A stretch of 64,000 nucleotides of DNA from Kribbella sp. VKM Ac-2568 (GCF_004345365.1 NZ_SLVF01000001.1:744001-808000); one strand, 5' to 3'. Positions 13,592-24,495 are shown, counted from the stretch's first letter. The notes: generated by a model from the sequence alone, not told the origin. Numbers and translations: made by a program.

Positions 13592-16500
13592 ATGACCTAT
13601 CCGAAGGCGTCGGCCGGCGCTGCCGCGGCGAAGCTCACCGCGAGTCCTGACTTCCCCCGGATCGAGGAGGAGGTGCTGGCGTACTGGAAGACCGACGGCA
13701 CCTTCCAGGCGTCGATCGACAACCGCCCGGCCGGTGCGAACGGCGAGAACGAGTTCGTCTTCTACGACGGCCCGCCGTTCGCGAACGGACTGCCGCACTA
13801 CGGTCACCTGCTGACGGGGTACGCCAAGGACGTCATCCCGCGGTACCAGACGCTGCGTGGGCGCCGGGTGGAGCGCCGCTTCGGCTGGGACACCCACGGG
13901 CTGCCGGCCGAGCTGGAGGCCCAGCGGGTGCTCGGGCTGAAGACCAAGGCGGACATCCTGGCCCTGGGGATCGAGAAGTTCAACGAGGCCTGCCGGACCT
14001 CGGTGCTCAAGTACACCGGCGAGTGGCAGGCCTACGTCACCCGCCAGGCCCGCTGGGTCGATTTCGAGAACGACTACAAGACGCTCAACCGGGACTACAT
14101 GGAATCGGTGATCTGGGCGTTCAAGACCTTGTACGACAAGGGCCTGGTGTACGAGGGACTGCGGGTCCTGCCGTACTGCTGGAACGACGAGACCCCGCTG
14201 TCGAACCACGAGCTGCGGATGGACGACGACGTCTACCAGCCGCGCCAGGACCCCTCCGTGACGGTCGCGGTGACGCTGGAGACGGGGGAGCGGCTGCTCG
14301 CCTGGACCACGACGCCCTGGACGCTGCCGAGCAACCTGGCGATGGCGGTCGGGCCGGATCTCGACTACGTCGTGGTCGAGGACGCCGAGGGCCGTCCGTC
14401 GATCCTCGCGGGGGCCCGGCTGGACGCGTACGCCACCGAGTTCGGCGCCGACGCCCGCGAGCGGATCACCCGGCGCCTCAAGGGCTCCGAGTTGATCGGG
14501 CTGCGCTACACGCCGCTCTTCCCGTTCTTCGCCGACACGGAGCTGTGGGGCACGGAGAACGCGTTCCAGGTGATCGCGGCCGACCACGTCACCACCGAGA
14601 ACGGCAGCGGTGTCGTCCACATGGCGCCGGCGTACGGCGAGGAGGACCAGGCGGCCTGTGACGCCGTCGGCATCCCCACCCTGCTGACGGTCGACGAAGG
14701 AGCCCGCTTCACCTCCGTGGTGGCTCCCTACGAGGGGCTGTTCGTGTTCGAGGCGAACCGGCCGATCATCAACGACCTCAAGGCCGCCGGCGTGCTGGTC
14801 CACGAGGAGAGCTACGTCCACAGCTACCCGCACTGCTGGCGGTGCCGCAACCCGCTGATCTACAAGGCGGTGTCGAGCTGGTTCGTCGAGGTGACCCGGA
14901 TCCGGGACCGGATGGTCGAGCTGAACGAGCAGATCACCTGGGTCCCCGAGCACGTGAAGCACGGCCAGTTCGGCAAGTGGCTGTCGAACGCGCGGGACTG
15001 GTCGATCAGCCGGAACCGCTTCTGGGGCAGCCCGATCCCGGTCTGGCGCTCCGACGACCCGGCCTACCCGCGGATCGACGTGTACGGCTCGGTCGCGGAG
15101 CTCGAGCGCGACTTCGGCGTACCGGTGGCTGATCTGCACCGGCCGTTCATCGACGACCTGACCAGGCCCAATCCGGACGACCCGACCGGCCGTTCGACCA
15201 TGCGGCGGGTGCCGGACGTGCTGGACGTCTGGTTCGACTCGGGCTCGATGAGCTTCGCCCAGGTGCACTACCCGTTCGAGAACACCGACTGGTTCGAGCA
15301 CCACTTCCCGGGCGACTTCATCGTCGAGTACATCGGCCAGACCCGCGGCTGGTTCTACACCATGCACATCCTGGCCACCGCGTTGTTCGACCGGCCGGCG
15401 TTCTCCTCCTGCGTCAGTCACGGGATCGTGCTCGGCAGCGACGGCCAGAAGATGAGCAAGTCGCTGCGCAACTATCCGGACGTGTCCGCGGTGTTCGAGC
15501 GCGACGGGGCCGACGCGATGCGCTGGTTCCTGATGTCGAGCCCGATCCTGCGCGGCGGCAACCTGATGGTCACCGAACAGGGCATCCGCGAGGGCGTCCG
15601 CCAGGTGATGATCCCGCTCTGGAACGCCTGGTACTTCTTCGCCCTGTATGCGAACGCCGCCAACGGCGGCACCGGGTACGACGCGACGTGGAGCACCGGG
15701 TCCGAAGTACTGCTGGACCGGTATCTGCTGGCGAAGACGCGGGCGTTCGTCGAGGACATCCAGGGCCGGCTCGACGCGCTGGAGATCTCGGCCGCCTGCG
15801 AGTCCGTCGCGGCGTACTTGGAGGTGCTGACCAACTGGTACATCCGGCGGTCGCGTGAGCGGTTCTGGGACGACGGGGACGTGTCCTTCGGTGACGCGGC
15901 GAACACCCTCTACACCGCCCTCGAGGTGGCCACCAGGGCGATTTCCCCGCTGCTGCCGCTGGCGGCCGAGGAGGTCTGGCGTGGGCTGACCGGTGGCCGG
16001 TCGGTCCATCTGACCGACTGGCCCGACGTCACGGACCTGCCGAGCGACCCGGCCCTGGTAGCCCAGATGGACCGGATCCGGGAGGTGTGCTCGGTCACCT
16101 CGGCGGTCCGGAAATCGACCGGGATCCGCGGCCGGCAGCCGCTGTGCAAGCTGACGGTGGCCACGACGGACGCCAAGGCGCTCAAGCCGTTGACCTCGAT
16201 CGTCGCCGCCGAGGCCAACGTCCAGGAGGTCGTCCTGGTGGACTTGGCAGACGTCGACGACGAGCACGCGCCGGTCTCGCAGAAGTTGACCGTCAACGCC
16301 CGGGCCGCGGGTCCTCGGCTGGGACGGGATGTCCAGTCGGTGATCAAGGCGGCCAAGAGCGGGGACTGGTCCGTCGACGACGCGGGCGTCGTGACGGCTG
16401 GCGGGATCGACTTGCAGGAAGGCGAGTACACCCTCGAGACGACCCTTGCCGACCACAACGGTACGGAGGACGCGGCCGCGGGGGAGAGCCGCGCGAGCGG

Positions 16501-16816
16501 GCTGCTGGGCGACGGTGGATTCGTAGTACTGGACACCGCGATCACCCCCGAACTGGCCGCTGAGGGGGTCGCGCGGGACGTTATCCGGGCGGTCCAGCAG
16601 GCCAGGCGCGATGCGGGTCTCGACATCACTGACCGGATTCGGATCAGGCTGGCGACCGACGACGAGGACGTCCGCCAAGCGGTCGAGACGCACCGCGCCC
16701 TGATCATGAACGAGACCCTGGCGCTGGCGATCGACGAGGTCGCCGCCGCCGAATCAAGCGACCCAGTGCAGGTCGGCGACGGCCAGTCGCTCCAGATCCG
16801 GATCGAGAAGGCCTGA
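13592..16816 (+). CDS. ileS: isoleucyl-tRNA synthetase, eukaryote-like type
   Basis: 1074-residue class I synthetase charging tRNA-Ile. The HIGH-type motif is HYGH at residues 69-72 and KMSKS is at about 620-624. The editing domain lies between ([12 protein letters not shown] near 240-252). Length, HYGH and C-terminal layout match the type 2 enzyme of mycobacteria and eukaryotes, a group known for natural mupirocin tolerance. GAGGAG lies about ten bases before the chosen ATG. The only 116 bases to tuf are mostly terminator, so I see no room for a T-box. Its position between tuf and the S10 operon is unusual. Confidence 0.96.
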   Translation: MTYPKASAGAAAAKLTASPDFPRIEEEVLAYWKTDGTFQASIDNRPAGANGENEFVFYDGPPFANGLPHYGHLLTGYAKDVIPRYQTLRGRRVERRFGWDTHGLPAELEAQRVLGLKTKADILALGIEKFNEACRTSVLKYTGEWQAYVTRQARWVDFENDYKTLNRDYMESVIWAFKTLYDKGLVYEGLRVLPYCWNDETPLSNHELRMDDDVYQPRQDPSVTVAVTLETGERLLAWTTTPWTLPSNLAMAVGPDLDYVVVEDAEGRPSILAGARLDAYATEFGADARERITRRLKGSELIGLRYTPLFPFFADTELWGTENAFQVIAADHVTTENGSGVVHMAPAYGEEDQAACDAVGIPTLLTVDEGARFTSVVAPYEGLFVFEANRPIINDLKAAGVLVHEESYVHSYPHCWRCRNPLIYKAVSSWFVEVTRIRDRMVELNEQITWVPEHVKHGQFGKWLSNARDWSISRNRFWGSPIPVWRSDDPAYPRIDVYGSVAELERDFGVPVADLHRPFIDDLTRPNPDDPTGRSTMRRVPDVLDVWFDSGSMSFAQVHYPFENTDWFEHHFPGDFIVEYIGQTRGWFYTMHILATALFDRPAFSSCVSHGIVLGSDGQKMSKSLRNYPDVSAVFERDGADAMRWFLMSSPILRGGNLMVTEQGIREGVRQVMIPLWNAWYFFALYANAANGGTGYDATWSTGSEVLLDRYLLAKTRAFVEDIQGRLDALEISAACESVAAYLEVLTNWYIRRSRERFWDDGDVSFGDAANTLYTALEVATRAISPLLPLAAEEVWRGLTGGRSVHLTDWPDVTDLPSDPALVAQMDRIREVCSVTSAVRKSTGIRGRQPLCKLTVATTDAKALKPLTSIVAAEANVQEVVLVDLADVDDEHAPVSQKLTVNARAAGPRLGRDVQSVIKAAKSGDWSVDDAGVVTAGGIDLQEGEYTLETTLADHNGTEDAAAGESRASGLLGDGGFVVLDTAITPELAAEGVARDVIRAVQQARRDAGLDITDRIRIRLATDDEDVRQAVETHRALIMNETLALAIDEVAAAESSDPVQVGDGQSLQIRIEKA

Positions 16817-16838
16817 GCCGGAGCACGAGCGGGGAGGC

Positions 16839-16902
16839 GCCTCTGAGGGGTTAACCCCTCAGAGGCAGGGTTGCCCTTCAGGTTTCTCGATGGGCAACCC
16901 TG
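16839..16902 (+). terminator. tandem terminator hairpins after ileS
   Basis: Two structures share one base. The first is a perfect 28-base palindrome at 16839-16866 centred on TTAA (half-site GCCTCTGAGGGGTT). The second is CAGGGTTGCCC (16866-16876) pairing perfectly with GGGCAACCCTG (16892-16902) over a 15-base loop. Together they insulate ileS from the ribosomal operon. Confidence 0.8.
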
Positions 16903-16980
16903 CAGCTCGGGGGTTGACCCCTCAAACGCTGACCGTTGGCAGGCACGGCGCGCCCGTTCAGGCGGCCTTCTGGACTGGAT

Positions 16981-17010
16981 TTGTCTTCTCCCGCCGGTAT
17001 CTGTCAGACT
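16981..17010 (+). promoter_or_regulatory. candidate S10 operon promoter
   Basis: TTGTCT at 16981-16986 and CAGACT at 17005-17010 with an 18-base spacer. Each box departs from consensus at one or two positions. It is the best match in the gap and would give a leader of about 280 bases. Confidence 0.5.
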
Positions 17011-17190
17011 GGTTCGGTTGCTCCGGCGCGACCCGCGCTTGGGGCGGCTGTTTTGTGTGGTCCGTCGGGCGTAACACCGAGCCTGGGAACACGCAGCGCC
17101 GCTCTTTCTGGTGGGTCAGCCCGGCCTGGTGCAGTCAAGCCGGGTCCAACTAACTAACTCGAGATCAGTAACGTCATGCCTGCGACAGGC

Positions 17191-17212
17191 GCGACACACC
17201 CGACCTCGGGGG
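17191..17212 (+). promoter_or_regulatory. ribosomal leader motif shared with rpsL
   Basis: Begins GCGACACACCCGACC and matches the rpsL leader element at 9115-9136 at 21 of 22 positions. Here CCCGACCTCGGGG can fold as a small hairpin. It lies about 80 bases before the rpsJ start. Confidence 0.6.
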
Positions 17213-17294
17213 CCGTAGTTCGGTGGCGACCACGCCCACTCTCCGAGGGTGGGCGGAGGTTCAGAGAAGACGAAGAGAAGGACGAAGCGAAGCG

Positions 17295-17603
17295 ATGGCG
17301 GGACAGAAGATCCGCATCCGGCTGAAGGCCTACGACCACGAGGTCATCGACAGCTCGGCGCGCAAGATTGTCGACACGGTGACGCGTACTGGTGCGAAGG
17401 TTGCTGGCCCGGTGCCGTTGCCGACGGAAAAGAACGTGTTCTGCGTCATCCGCTCGCCGCACAAGTACAAGGACAGCCGCGAGCACTTCGAGATGCGCAC
17501 CCACAAGCGGCTCATCGACATCATCGACCCCACGCCGAAGACCGTCGACTCGCTGATGCGTCTCGACCTGCCGGCCGGTGTCGACATCGAGATCAAGCTC
17601 TGA
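17295..17603 (+). CDS. rpsJ: 30S ribosomal protein S10
   Basis: 102-residue S10 (NusE), part of the 30S head and of antitermination complexes. The start at [15 protein letters not shown] matches the family; an upstream in-frame ATG adds 24 unrelated residues and is rejected. GAAGCGA lies just before the ATG. First gene of the S10 operon. Confidence 0.97.
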   Translation: MAGQKIRIRLKAYDHEVIDSSARKIVDTVTRTGAKVAGPVPLPTEKNVFCVIRSPHKYKDSREHFEMRTHKRLIDIIDPTPKTVDSLMRLDLPAGVDIEIKL

Positions 17604-17619
17604 GGGAAACGCGAAACCA

Positions 17620-18276
17620 ATGAGCATTCAGAAGAACACGCGCGGTCTGCTGGGCACCAAGCTCGGCATGACCCAGACCTGGGACGAGAACAACCGGGTC
17701 GTCCCCGTCACCGTGATCCAGGCCGGCCCGTGCGTCGTCACCGAGGTGCGTACCTCGGACAGCCACGGCTACGACGGTGTCCAGATCGCCTTCGGCGACA
17801 TCGACCCCCGCAAGGTGAACTCGCCGATGCGCGGCCACTTCGAGAAGGCCGGCGTGACCCCGCGCCGTCACCTGCTCGAGCTGCGGACCGCTGACGCCAG
17901 CGAGTACACCCTGGGCCAGGAGATCAAGGCCGAGGCCTTCGAGGCCGGAGAGATCGTCGACGTCTCCGCCACCAGCAAGGGCAAGGGCTTCGCCGGTGTG
18001 ATGAAGCGCCATGGCTTCCACGGTCTTCGCGCCACCCACGGTGTGCACAAGAAGCACCGTTCGCCGGGCTCCATCGGCGGCTGCGCGACCCCGGGCCGGG
18101 TCTTCAAGGGCCTCAAGATGGCCGGCCGGATGGGCAACGAGAAGGTCACCACGCAGAACGTGACGGTCCACGCGATCGACGCGGAGCGCGGTCTGGTCCT
18201 GCTCAAGGGCGCCGTCCCCGGTCCCAAGGGCGGCCTCGTGCTGATCCGCAACGCCGCGAAGGGAGCTACCAAATGA
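17620..18276 (+). CDS. rplC: 50S ribosomal protein L3
   Basis: 218-residue L3, an early 23S assembly protein whose loop reaches toward the peptidyl-transferase centre ([13 protein letters not shown] region). The start [17 protein letters not shown] is chosen by homology and by GAGGGAAA upstream. Its stop overlaps the rplD start in ATGA. Confidence 0.97.
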   Translation: MSIQKNTRGLLGTKLGMTQTWDENNRVVPVTVIQAGPCVVTEVRTSDSHGYDGVQIAFGDIDPRKVNSPMRGHFEKAGVTPRRHLLELRTADASEYTLGQEIKAEAFEAGEIVDVSATSKGKGFAGVMKRHGFHGLRATHGVHKKHRSPGSIGGCATPGRVFKGLKMAGRMGNEKVTTQNVTVHAIDAERGLVLLKGAVPGPKGGLVLIRNAAKGATK

Positions 18277-18968
18277 GCACCGTTGACGTCGTCGTCGTGA
18301 AGGGCGACAAGGTCAGCAAGAAGGGCTCCGCGGAGCTCCCGGCCGAACTCTTCGACGTTCAGGTCAACATCCCGCTAATCCACCAGGTCGTCGTGGCACA
18401 GCTGGCCGCGGCCCGTCAGGGCACGCACAAGGTCAAGCGCCGTGGCGAGGTGTCCGGTGGTGGCGCCAAGCCGTACCGCCAGAAGGGCACCGGCCGCGCC
18501 CGTCAGGGCTCGACCCGCGCACCGCAGTTCACCGGTGGTGGCGTCGTGCACGGCCCCACGCCGCGCGACTACAGCCAGCGGACCCCGAAGAAGATGATCG
18601 CCGCCGCGCTCCGCGGTGCGCTCTCCGACCGGGCCCGAGACGGCCGCGTCCACGTGGTCGAGAAGTTCGTGGACGGCGACGCGCCCTCCACCAAGGCCGC
18701 GCGGAAGGTCCTCGCCGAGGTCACCGAGTACCTCAAGGTGCTGGTGGTCGTCGAGCGGACCGATGACGTGTCGCTGCTCAGCCTGCGCAACGTGCCGACC
18801 GTGCACCTGATCGCGGCCGACCAGCTGAACGCGTACGACGTGCTGTGCAACGACGCGGTGATCTTCACCAGCGCTTCGCTGGACGCCTTCGTCGCCGGTA
18901 CGCCGAAGGGCAAGTCCGTCAAGGCCGTCGCAACGTCGACCGAGGCCGAGCAGGAGGTAGAAGCATGA
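18273..18968 (+). CDS. rplD: 50S ribosomal protein L4
   Basis: 231-residue L4 lining the exit tunnel. The loop [19 protein letters not shown], a site of macrolide-resistance changes in other bacteria, looks standard. In E. coli L4 represses its own operon; no equivalent control can be judged here. Translationally coupled on both sides by ATGA overlaps. Confidence 0.97.
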   Translation: MSTVDVVVVKGDKVSKKGSAELPAELFDVQVNIPLIHQVVVAQLAAARQGTHKVKRRGEVSGGGAKPYRQKGTGRARQGSTRAPQFTGGGVVHGPTPRDYSQRTPKKMIAAALRGALSDRARDGRVHVVEKFVDGDAPSTKAARKVLAEVTEYLKVLVVVERTDDVSLLSLRNVPTVHLIAADQLNAYDVLCNDAVIFTSASLDAFVAGTPKGKSVKAVATSTEAEQEVEA

Positions 18969-19270
18969 GCCACGGAGTCAACAAGGACCCGCGGGACGTG
19001 CTGCTGCGGCCGGTCGTGAGCGAGAAGAGCTACGGCCTGCTGGACGAGCAGAAGTACACGTTCGAGGTCGCTCCGGACGCCAACAAGACCGAGATCAAGC
19101 TCGCGGTCGAGAAGGTGTTCAACGTCCGGGTCACTTCCGTCAACACGATCAACCGCAAGGGCAAGCGTCGCCGCACCCGTACGGGCTGGGGCAAGCGTCC
19201 TGACACCAAGCGAGCGATCGTCAGCCTCTCCGGCGACGACCGCATCGACATCTTCGGAGGCCAGTCGTAA
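18965..19270 (+). CDS. rplW: 50S ribosomal protein L23
   Basis: 101-residue L23 at the tunnel exit, the docking site for trigger factor and SRP. The start is set at the ATG overlapping the rplD stop ([23 protein letters not shown]). The frame is open upstream but not homologous. The stop overlaps rplB (TAATG). Confidence 0.97.
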   Translation: MSHGVNKDPRDVLLRPVVSEKSYGLLDEQKYTFEVAPDANKTEIKLAVEKVFNVRVTSVNTINRKGKRRRTRTGWGKRPDTKRAIVSLSGDDRIDIFGGQS

Positions 19271-20103
19271 TGGGTATCCGCAAATACAAGCCGACGACGC
19301 CGGGCCGCCGTGGCTCGAGCGTGGCCGACTTCGTCGAGCTCACCCGTTCGACCCCTGAGAAGTCCCTGCTCCGCCCGCTGCCCAAGAAGGGCGGCCGGAA
19401 CAACTCCGGCAAGATCACCACCCGGCACCACGGTGGCGGTCACAAGCGGGCGTACCGCCTGATCGACTTCAAGCGGTACGACAAGGACGGTGTGCCGGCC
19501 AAGGTCGCCGAGATCGAGTACGACCCGAACCGCACCGCGCGGATCGCGCTGCTGCACTACGTCGACGGCGAGAAGCGCTACATCCTCGCGCCGGCGAACC
19601 TGAAGCAGGGCACGATCGTCGAGAACGGCCCCGCGGCCGACATCAAGGTGGGCAACAACCTGCCGCTGCGCAACATCCCGGTCGGCTCGACGGTGCACGC
19701 CGTCGAGATGCGCCCGGGCGGTGGCGCCAAGATGGCCCGCTCCGCCGGTGCCAGCGTTCAGCTGGTCGCCAAGGAGGGCCGGATGGCCACCCTGCGGATG
19801 CCGTCCGGCGAGGTCCGGATGGTCGACGTGCGCTGCCGCGCCACCCTCGGTGAGGTCGGCAACGGCGAGCAGTCGAACATCAACTGGGGCAAGGCCGGCC
19901 GGATGCGCTGGAAGGGCAAGCGCCCGACCGTCCGTGGTGTCGCCATGAACCCGGTCGACCACCCGCACGGTGGTGGTGAGGGCAAGACCTCGGGTGGACG
20001 TCACCCGGTGTCCCCGTGGGGTCAGCCTGAGGGCCGCACCCGCACCCGCAAGGAAAGCGACCGCATGATCGTCCGGCGCCGCAAGGCCGGCAAGAAGCGC
20101 TGA
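19270..20103 (+). CDS. rplB: 50S ribosomal protein L2
   Basis: 277-residue L2, needed for subunit joining and peptidyl transfer. The conserved C-terminal [17 protein letters not shown] segment with the functional histidine is present. Standard length and N-terminus ([16 protein letters not shown]). Confidence 0.98.
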   Translation: MGIRKYKPTTPGRRGSSVADFVELTRSTPEKSLLRPLPKKGGRNNSGKITTRHHGGGHKRAYRLIDFKRYDKDGVPAKVAEIEYDPNRTARIALLHYVDGEKRYILAPANLKQGTIVENGPAADIKVGNNLPLRNIPVGSTVHAVEMRPGGGAKMARSAGASVQLVAKEGRMATLRMPSGEVRMVDVRCRATLGEVGNGEQSNINWGKAGRMRWKGKRPTVRGVAMNPVDHPHGGGEGKTSGGRHPVSPWGQPEGRTRTRKESDRMIVRRRKAGKKR

Positions 20104-20120
20104 TAGGGAGCCGGACAGAG

Positions 20121-20402
20121 ATGCCACGCAGCCTCAAGAAAGGCCCGTTCGTCGACCACCACCTGATGAAGAAGGTGGAGGTGCAGAACGAGAAGGGCAC
20201 CCACAACGTCATCAAGACCTGGTCCCGCCGATCGATGATCGTGCCGGACATGATCGGCCACACGCTCGCGGTGCACGACGGTCGCAAGCACGTGCCGGTG
20301 TTCGTGACGGACGCGATGGTCGGGCACAAGCTCGGCGAGTTCGCCCCGACCCGGACGTTCAAGGGCCACGAGAAGGACGACCGCAAGGCACGGCGTCGCT
20401 GA
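20121..20402 (+). CDS. rpsS: 30S ribosomal protein S19
   Basis: 93-residue S19 of the 30S head, bound to S13 near the A site. It begins [15 protein letters not shown], typical of the family. It follows rplB by 17 bases in the conserved S10 order. Confidence 0.97.
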   Translation: MPRSLKKGPFVDHHLMKKVEVQNEKGTHNVIKTWSRRSMIVPDMIGHTLAVHDGRKHVPVFVTDAMVGHKLGEFAPTRTFKGHEKDDRKARRR

Positions 20403-20451
20403 CCTCGGTCAGGACGAAGCGCAGAGCAACCGACGGAGAGATTCGAACATC

Positions 20452-20967
20452 ATGAGCGTAATGGAGCGTAGGGCTGTCAGTGCCCGTCGCGAGAGCCTGC
20501 TGGGCGAGGAGCCCGGGGCCTTCGCGGTCGCGCGCTTCGTCCGCGTGACGCCGATGAAGGCGCGTCGCGTGGTCGACCTGGTGCGCGGCATGGGCGTCGA
20601 CGACGCACTCGCCACTCTGAAGTTCGCCCCGCAGGCCGCTGCCGCGACCGTGTACAAGGTCGTCGACAGCGCCGCGGCGAACGCCGAGGGCACCGAGCAC
20701 CTGAGCCGGGCCGAGCTGGTCGTGGTGAAGGCCTTCGTGGACGAGGGACCGACGCTGAAGCGTCACCGCCCGCGTGCACAGGGCCGGGCCACCCGGATCG
20801 ACAAGCGGACCAGCCACATCACCGTGGTAGTGGGCCCGAAGGTCGAGGCGGAGCAGGCCGAAGCCAAGAAGGACGGCAAGAAGGCCGACGGCGCCAAGAA
20901 GGCCGCCGCGAAGAAGGCCGACGGCACCAAGAAGGTCGCCGCTGAGAAGAAGGGCAGGACCCGCTAG
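20452..20967 (+). CDS. rplV: 50S ribosomal protein L22 with Lys/Ala tail
   Basis: 171-residue L22; the usual core (about 110-120 residues) spans roughly 22-135, with [20 protein letters not shown] at its start. Residues about 136-171 form a basic low-complexity tail with two AKKADG-type repeats. Such tails occur in actinobacterial L22 and are expected to be disordered on the surface. It overlaps rpsC by one base (TAGTG). Confidence 0.96.
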   Translation: MSVMERRAVSARRESLLGEEPGAFAVARFVRVTPMKARRVVDLVRGMGVDDALATLKFAPQAAAATVYKVVDSAAANAEGTEHLSRAELVVVKAFVDEGPTLKRHRPRAQGRATRIDKRTSHITVVVGPKVEAEQAEAKKDGKKADGAKKAAAKKADGTKKVAAEKKGRTR

Positions 20968-21818
20968 TGGGCCAGAAGGTTAACCCGCACGGGTTCCGAC
21001 TCGGCATCAGCACGGACCACAAGAGTCGTTGGTACGCCGAGAAGCTGTACAAGGACTACGTGGGCGAGGACGTCAAGATCCGCCGCCTGCTGAGCAAGGG
21101 CATGGAGCGCGCCGGCATCTCCCGCGTGGAGATCGAGCGCACCCGTGACCGCGTCCGCGTCGACATCCACACCGCCCGTCCGGGCATCGTCATCGGTCGC
21201 CGCGGCGCCGAGGCGGACCGGATCCGGGGCAGCCTGGAGGAGCTCACCGGCAAGCAGGTGCAGCTGAACATCCTCGAGGTCAAGAACGCCGAGGTCGACG
21301 CGCAGCTGGTCGCCCAGGGTGTGGCCGAGCAGCTGTCCGGCCGCGTGGCGTTCCGCCGCGCGATGCGCAAGGCGATGCAGACCACCATGCGTGGCGGCGC
21401 CCTGGGCATCCGGATCCAGTGCTCCGGTCGGCTGGGTGGCGCCGAGATGTCGCGGTCGGAGTTCTACCGCGAGGGCCGGGTGCCGCTGCACACGCTTCGC
21501 GCTGACATCGACTACGGCTTCTACGAGGCCCGCACGACCTTCGGCCGGATCGGCGTGAAGGTCTGGATCTACAAGGGTGACGTCGCCGGCTCCCGCGCCG
21601 AGCGCGAGGCGCAGGCCGCTGCCCGCGCCGCCACTCAGCAGCGTGGCCGTCCGGCCCGCCGTGACGGTGGCGACCGCGGCGACCGTGGTGGCCGTGGCGG
21701 CGACCGTGGTGGCCGTCGTGACGACCGTCGCGACGGCGGCGCCCGTAACGAGGCCCCCAAGGCCGACGCAGCGCCGGCAGCCGACAAGCCGGCCGAGACG
21801 ACCGGAACGGAGAGCTGA
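20967..21818 (+). CDS. rpsC: 30S ribosomal protein S3 with Arg/Gly tail
   Basis: 283-residue S3 of the mRNA entry channel. The KH domain ([16 protein letters not shown]) and C-terminal domain are intact through about residue 215. After that comes an RGG-like tail rich in Arg, Gly and Asp (repeats of GGDRGDRGG type), ending in an acidic Ala/Pro stretch. The start is GTG, coupled to rplV. Confidence 0.96.
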   Translation: MGQKVNPHGFRLGISTDHKSRWYAEKLYKDYVGEDVKIRRLLSKGMERAGISRVEIERTRDRVRVDIHTARPGIVIGRRGAEADRIRGSLEELTGKQVQLNILEVKNAEVDAQLVAQGVAEQLSGRVAFRRAMRKAMQTTMRGGALGIRIQCSGRLGGAEMSRSEFYREGRVPLHTLRADIDYGFYEARTTFGRIGVKVWIYKGDVAGSRAEREAQAAARAATQQRGRPARRDGGDRGDRGGRGGDRGGRRDDRRDGGARNEAPKADAAPAADKPAETTGTES

Positions 21819-21821
21819 ACC

Positions 21822-22241
21822 GTGCTCATCCCCCGCAAGGTCAAGCACCGCAAGCAGCACCACCCGAAGCGCTCCGGCGCTGCCAAGGGTGGCACCACGC
21901 TGGCGTTCGGTGACTTCGGCATCCAGGCCCTGGAGAGCCACTACGTCACCAACCGGCAGATCGAGTCCGCTCGTATCGCGATGACCCGGCACATCAAGCG
22001 TGGCGGAAAGGTCTGGATCAACATCTACCCGGACCGCCCGCTGACCAAGAAGCCGGCCGAGACCCGGATGGGTTCCGGTAAGGGTTCGCCCGAGTGGTGG
22101 ATCGCCAACGTGAAGTCCGGTCGCGTGATGTTCGAGCTCTCGGGTGTGCCCGAGGACGTCGCCCGCGAGGCCATGCGCCGCGCGATCCACAAGTTGCCGA
22201 TGAAGTGCCGCTTCATCACCCGAGAGGCAGGTGAGAACTGA
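21822..22241 (+). CDS. rplP: 50S ribosomal protein L16
   Basis: 139-residue L16 contacting the A-site tRNA elbow. Family N-terminus [15 protein letters not shown] from a GTG start three bases after rpsC. The C-terminal [12 protein letters not shown] is typical. One-base overlap with rpmC (TGATG). Confidence 0.97.
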   Translation: MLIPRKVKHRKQHHPKRSGAAKGGTTLAFGDFGIQALESHYVTNRQIESARIAMTRHIKRGGKVWINIYPDRPLTKKPAETRMGSGKGSPEWWIANVKSGRVMFELSGVPEDVAREAMRRAIHKLPMKCRFITREAGEN

Positions 22242-22555
22242 TGGCTACCCTGACCGCCGCCGAGCTGCGGAACCTGGGAAAGGACGAGCTTCTGGAGAAG
22301 CTCGGTAACGCCAAGGAGGAGCTGTTCAACCTCCGGTTCCAGGCTGCCACGGGTCAGCTGGAGTCCCACGGCCGGCTGCGCGCCGTCCGCAAGGACATCG
22401 CCCGCATCTACACGGTGCTGACCGAGCGGGCGCTCGGCATCACCGACGAGGTCGACGCCCCCGCGGCTGACGCCGCTGACGCCGAGGTCGAAACCGACGC
22501 TGTGTCAGATGAAGTGGCAGCGGACGACAGCGAGAAGGCCGGGAGCAAGGCATGA
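22241..22555 (+). CDS. rpmC: 50S ribosomal protein L29 with acidic tail
   Basis: 104 residues, against about 65-75 for most L29. The two-helix core is residues 1-70. Residues 71-104 are an Ala/Asp/Glu/Val-rich tail of strong negative charge. L29 sits beside L23 at the tunnel exit. The stop overlaps rpsQ in ATGA. Confidence 0.95.
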   Translation: MATLTAAELRNLGKDELLEKLGNAKEELFNLRFQAATGQLESHGRLRAVRKDIARIYTVLTERALGITDEVDAPAADAADAEVETDAVSDEVAADDSEKAGSKA

Positions 22556-22848
22556 CCGAGAACGCAGCGAAGGACGAGACCGTGAGCACGACCAAGGCGC
22601 GAGGTGCCCGCAAGACCCGTGAGGGTCTGGTGCTGAGCGACAAGATGGACAAGACCGTCACCGTCGAGGTCGAGGACCGGGTCAAGCACAAGCTGTACGG
22701 CAAGGTCATCCGTCGCACCAGCAAGCTCAAGGCCCACGACGAGCAGAACGCCGCCGGTATCGGCGACCGCGTCCTCCTGATGGAGACCCGGCCGCTCTCG
22801 GCGACGAAGCGCTGGCGCGTCGTGGAGATCCTCGAAAAGGCGAAGTGA
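22552..22848 (+). CDS. rpsQ: 30S ribosomal protein S17
   Basis: 98-residue S17, a primary 16S-binding OB-fold protein. The core [19 protein letters not shown] is preceded by about 20 extra N-terminal residues. The ATG is coupled to the rpmC stop. A later GTG (22582, VSTTKARG) is a possible alternative start. Confidence 0.95.
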   Translation: MTENAAKDETVSTTKARGARKTREGLVLSDKMDKTVTVEVEDRVKHKLYGKVIRRTSKLKAHDEQNAAGIGDRVLLMETRPLSATKRWRVVEILEKAK

Positions 22849-22939
22849 CAGACGTCGCCCCGCAGTACCCAATCGAAATCATTCGTTCCGCAAGGCTCAC
22901 CACGGGTGAGAACCAGCGAGACAACCAGGAGATCAACAG

Positions 22940-23308
22940 ATGATCCAGCAGGAGTCGCGACTGAAGGTCGCCGACAACACGGGTGCCAAGGAGATCTTGT
23001 GCATCCGCGTTCTCGGTGGCTCAGGTCGGCGCTACGCCGGTGTCGGTGACACGATCGTCGCCACCGTCAAGGACGCGATCCCGGGTGGTGGCGTCAAGAA
23101 GGGCGACGTCGTCAAGGCTGTCATCGTGCGCACCGTGAAGGAGCGCCGGCGTCCGGACGGCTCCTACATCCGGTTCGACGAGAACGCCGCGGTGATCCTG
23201 AAGGCCGACGGCGAGCCGCGCGGTACCCGTATCTTCGGGCCGGTCGGCCGCGAGCTGCGGGAGAAGCGCTTCATGAAGATCATCTCGCTCGCTCCGGAGG
23301 TGCTCTGA
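22940..23308 (+). CDS. rplN: 50S ribosomal protein L14
   Basis: 122-residue L14, the exact family length, beginning [18 protein letters not shown]. It forms an intersubunit bridge and binds the silencing factor RsfS. The preceding 91-base gap is the usual break between the S10 and spc clusters, but I see no convincing promoter in it. Confidence 0.97.
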   Translation: MIQQESRLKVADNTGAKEILCIRVLGGSGRRYAGVGDTIVATVKDAIPGGGVKKGDVVKAVIVRTVKERRRPDGSYIRFDENAAVILKADGEPRGTRIFGPVGRELREKRFMKIISLAPEVL

Positions 23309-23309
23309 G

Positions 23310-23711
23310 ATGGCGCAGGAGAAGGTGCGGCGCACGCTGCACGTCAAGAAGGGTGATCTCGTTCGCGTGATCGCCGGCAAGTCCAAGGGTCTCGAGGGCA
23401 AGATCATCTCGGTCCTGCCCGAGGTCGAGAAGGTCATCGTCGAAGGCGTCAACCGGGTCAAGAAGCACACCAAGGTGCAGCAGGCCCAGCGCGGCGGCAC
23501 CACGGGTGGCATCGTCACCCAGGAAGCCCCGATCCACGTCTCCAACGTGATGCTACTCGTCGAGATCACCGACGCGGATGGCAAGAAGCAGAAGGTCACC
23601 ACCCGCGTCGGCTACAACCGCGTCGAGGTGCAGAAGCGGCGCCCCGACGGTTCGACGTACACCGGGTTCCGCAGCGTGCGTATCTCACGCCGCACCGGCG
23701 AGGAGATCTGA
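23310..23711 (+). CDS. rplX: 50S ribosomal protein L24
   Basis: 133-residue L24, an assembly initiator near the tunnel exit. The KOW motif [19 protein letters not shown] is clear near the N-terminus. It is somewhat longer than the usual 105 residues because of a C-terminal extension ([20 protein letters not shown]). It ends on the first base of rplE. Confidence 0.96.
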   Translation: MAQEKVRRTLHVKKGDLVRVIAGKSKGLEGKIISVLPEVEKVIVEGVNRVKKHTKVQQAQRGGTTGGIVTQEAPIHVSNVMLLVEITDADGKKQKVTTRVGYNRVEVQKRRPDGSTYTGFRSVRISRRTGEEI

Positions 23712-24283
23712 TGACGACCGCAGCCACCGAGGCGAAGACGCTGCCCCGGCTGAAGACCAAGTACCGCGACGAGATCGTCGGCAAGCTGCAGGACGAGTTC
23801 CACTTCGAGAACGTGATGCAGGTACCCGGACTCACCAAGATCGTGGTGAACATGGGTGTCGGCGAGGCGGCTCGCGACTCCAAGCTGATCGACGGCGCCA
23901 TCAAGGACCTGGCCGCGATCACCGGCCAGAAGCCGTCGGTGACCAAGGCCCGCAAGTCGATCGCGCAGTTCAAGCTGCGTGAGGGCATGCCGATCGGCGC
24001 GCACGTCACGCTGCGCGGCGACCGGATGTGGGAGTTCCTGGACCGGCTGCTGGCGCTCGCGCTGCCCCGGATCCGCGACTTCCGCGGCCTGTCGGCCAAG
24101 CAGTTCGACGGCAACGGGAACTACACCTTCGGCCTGACCGAGCAGGTGATGTTCCACGAGATCAACCAGGACCGGATCGACCGGGTTCGCGGGATGGACA
24201 TCACCGTGGTGACCACCGCCAAGAACGACGACGAGGGGCGCGCGCTGCTGCGGCAGCTCGGCTTCCCGTTCAAGGAGAACTGA
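23711..24283 (+). CDS. rplE: 50S ribosomal protein L5
   Basis: 190-residue L5, the 5S rRNA-binding protein that touches S13 and the P-site tRNA. It has the [20 protein letters not shown] segment and a typical C-terminus. The start overlaps rplX by one base. Confidence 0.97.
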   Translation: MTTAATEAKTLPRLKTKYRDEIVGKLQDEFHFENVMQVPGLTKIVVNMGVGEAARDSKLIDGAIKDLAAITGQKPSVTKARKSIAQFKLREGMPIGAHVTLRGDRMWEFLDRLLALALPRIRDFRGLSAKQFDGNGNYTFGLTEQVMFHEINQDRIDRVRGMDITVVTTAKNDDEGRALLRQLGFPFKEN

Positions 24284-24284
24284 C

Positions 24285-24470
24285 GTGGCGAAGACAGCAC
24301 TCAAGGTCAAGCAGGCCCGCAAGCCGAAGTTCGCGGTGCGTGGTTACACGCGCTGCCAGCGCTGCGGCCGGCCCAAGGCCGTCTTCCGCAAGTTCGGCCT
24401 GTGCCGGATCTGCCTGCGCGAGATGGCGCACCGGGGCGAGCTGCCCGGCGTGACGAAGTCCAGCTGGTGA
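24285..24470 (+). CDS. rpsN: 30S ribosomal protein S14, zinc form
   Basis: 61-residue zinc-binding S14. Cys24, Cys27, Cys40 and Cys43 form the ribbon. Actinomycetes often carry a second zinc-free S14 elsewhere under zinc control. The start is GTG, one base after the rplE stop. The last codons and stop are part of a 16-base direct repeat. Confidence 0.97.
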   Translation: MAKTALKVKQARKPKFAVRGYTRCQRCGRPKAVFRKFGLCRICLREMAHRGELPGVTKSSW

Positions 24471-24495
24471 CGCAGTACCAAGTCCAGCTGGTGAC
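24456..24495 (+). repeat. 16-base direct repeat across the rpsN stop
   Basis: AAGTCCAGCTGGTGAC occurs at 24456-24471, covering the rpsN C-terminus and stop, and again at 24480-24495. The copies are identical and start 24 bases apart. It looks like a small duplication of the gene end. Confidence 0.85.

Larger units (their letters stand above)
16817..17294. other. ileS-rpsJ intergenic and S10 leader
   Basis: 478 bases without a gene. It contains the tandem ileS terminators, a candidate promoter at 16981-17010, and a transcribed leader of roughly 280 bases holding the motif shared with rpsL. There is also a hairpin CGCCCACTCTCCGAGGGTGGGCG at about 17231-17253. I see no tRNA and no supported small ORF. 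Confidence 0.65.

Noticed and set aside
13487..16693. 1068-codon open frame on the minus strand
   Set aside because: It lies entirely antisense to ileS, has Arg/Asp/Val-rich composition typical of the complement of high-GC genes, and shows no domain pattern.
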